5,737 nucleotides of DNA, taken from the NCBI GenBank assembly GCA_003266065.1, contig MUZY01000092.1:1-5737 (forward strand). The letters are read 5' to 3'. The translations under genes were made by a program, and so were the position numbers. Shown one piece after another: positions 5,426 to 5,737 of the stretch (positions within the stretch are counted from its first letter, which is position 1; every line of letters begins with the position of its first letter). The DNA comes from Methanosphaera sp. rholeuAM130. Its GTDB lineage: Archaea; Methanobacteriota; Methanobacteria; Methanobacteriales; Methanobacteriaceae. The notes under the pieces were generated by a model. It was not told the origin of the DNA. It was given only the letters and a program-made list of their open reading frames with translations, and searched no databases.

Positions 5426-5504
5426 CCTTAAGGACTAAGGGGGATAGCTTGGTTACTTCAATTTTTGATTACCCAAGAATTCTTAATCTTTTTTAGATTA
5501 GAAT
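5426..5504 (+). ncRNA. Tandem stem-loop element upstream of fbp (structured leader or small RNA candidate)
   Basis: Three stem-loops follow each other closely. The first is CCTTA-AGGAC-TAAGG (5426-5440). The second (5448-5477) has CTTGG pairing with CCAAG at its base, an inner TA/TA step, and TCAA pairing with TTGA around a TTT loop. The third (5479-5504) has a stem of about ten pairs with one bulged T, TAATCT pairing with AGATTA around T5. A G-rich linker (5439-5446) joins the first two. About half of the bases at 5431-5455 are G or C, far above the flanking spacer. No tRNA, C/D or known riboswitch signature is recognised, and no credible small ORF fits. It could be a regulatory leader for fbp, a free small RNA, or processed terminator structures. 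Confidence 0.35.
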
Positions 5505-5576
5505 GTTCACAAATAACTAAAATTAAACTATAGTAGTTAAAAACAAAAGAGTATTATTTCCTTGGAGGTATAATAG

Positions 5577-5737
5577 ATGAAAACAACTGTAAGTATTATA
5601 AAAGCAGATATAGGTAGTGTTGGCGGTCACGCCGTAACTCACCAAGCTCTTAAAGACAAATGTAACGAAATGTTAGCACAAGCTAAAGAAAGTGGATTAT
5701 TAACTGATTTTTACATAACCAACTGTGGTGACGACAT
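5577..5737 (+). CDS. fbp: Fructose-1,6-bisphosphate aldolase/phosphatase (N-terminal 53 residues, runs off right edge)
   Basis: This is the start of the archaeal type V FBP aldolase/phosphatase, a bifunctional enzyme of gluconeogenesis. It condenses dihydroxyacetone phosphate with glyceraldehyde-3-phosphate and then dephosphorylates the product to fructose-6-phosphate. The visible N-terminus is diagnostic: MKTTVSIIKADIGSVGGH begins the protein, with Asp11 and His18 in family positions, and NCGDD places Asp52 and Asp53 at the Mg2+-binding pair. The full protein is normally about 360-370 residues, so most of it lies outside the window. The ATG at 5577 follows GGAGGT (5564-5569) by 7 bp, the strongest ribosome binding site in the window, consistent with a highly expressed central-metabolism enzyme. 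A 294-bp gap with a stem-loop element precedes it, which raises the possibility of leader-mediated control. Confidence 0.93.
   Translation, partial: MKTTVSIIKADIGSVGGHAVTHQALKDKCNEMLAQAKESGLLTDFYITNCGDD

Noticed and set aside
5439..5515. tRNA-like look of the GGGGGATAGCTTGG stretch with a later GTTCACAAAT
   Set aside because: No closing D-stem, acceptor stem or proper T-loop can be formed, and the hairpins that do form are incompatible with a cloverleaf.
1..5737. CRISPR array, insertion sequence, phage or defence genes
   Set aside because: All long open frames are explained by housekeeping families or their shadows; there are no regularly spaced long repeats, transposase or integrase motifs, or terminal inverted repeats.

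Overview
The window looks like ordinary chromosome from an AT-rich, mesophilic methanogenic archaeon of the Methanobacteriales, most like Methanobrevibacter or Methanosphaera. The evidence is an F420-dependent NADP reductase, an archaeal bifunctional fructose-1,6-bisphosphate aldolase/phosphatase, a methanogen-type malate dehydrogenase, and a β-decarboxylating dehydrogenase resembling the coenzyme B pathway enzyme AksF. Signals are archaeal: TATA boxes with purine-rich BRE elements, GGAGG-type ribosome binding sites and oligo-T terminators. The genus call is an inference from composition and remembered family resemblance, not from a search.

Layout. Positions 1-1125 (+) hold the 3' part of an ammonium transporter gene (amt) followed 13 bp later by a P-II regulator gene (glnK), a classic nitrogen-control operon. 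A convergent intergenic region (1126-1321) carries T-runs for both strands, a 14-bp palindrome and a short direct repeat. Three genes on the minus strand follow, each with its own intergenic space: npdG/fno (1322-2005), mdh (2292-3242) and a HEAT-repeat protein gene (3437-4003). Oligo-T tracts downstream of each suggest separate transcription units. A divergent promoter region (4004-4310) leads to a plus-strand isocitrate/isopropylmalate/homoisocitrate dehydrogenase family gene (4311-5282). A 294-bp gap (5283-5576) contains three tandem stem-loops and ends at a strong ribosome binding site. The 5' end of the fructose-bisphosphate aldolase/phosphatase gene then runs off the right edge.

How the genes fit together. 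Amt and GlnK import ammonium and gate its import. Fno moves hydride between F420H2 and NADPH, supplying reductant for biosynthesis. Mdh interconverts oxaloacetate and malate, and its coenzyme-binding loop suggests it may accept NADP(H). The dehydrogenase at 4311 acts in a 2-oxoacid chain-elongation pathway, best guess coenzyme B. The last gene is the gluconeogenic committing enzyme. This is central and nitrogen metabolism.

I see no mobile element, CRISPR array, defence module, rRNA or recognisable tRNA. I found no convincing previously undescribed protein system. The most interesting unexplained items are non-coding: the tandem stem-loop element upstream of fbp, and a repeated dyad (ATCAATGAT, 18-bp spacing) at the predicted start of the aksF-like transcript.
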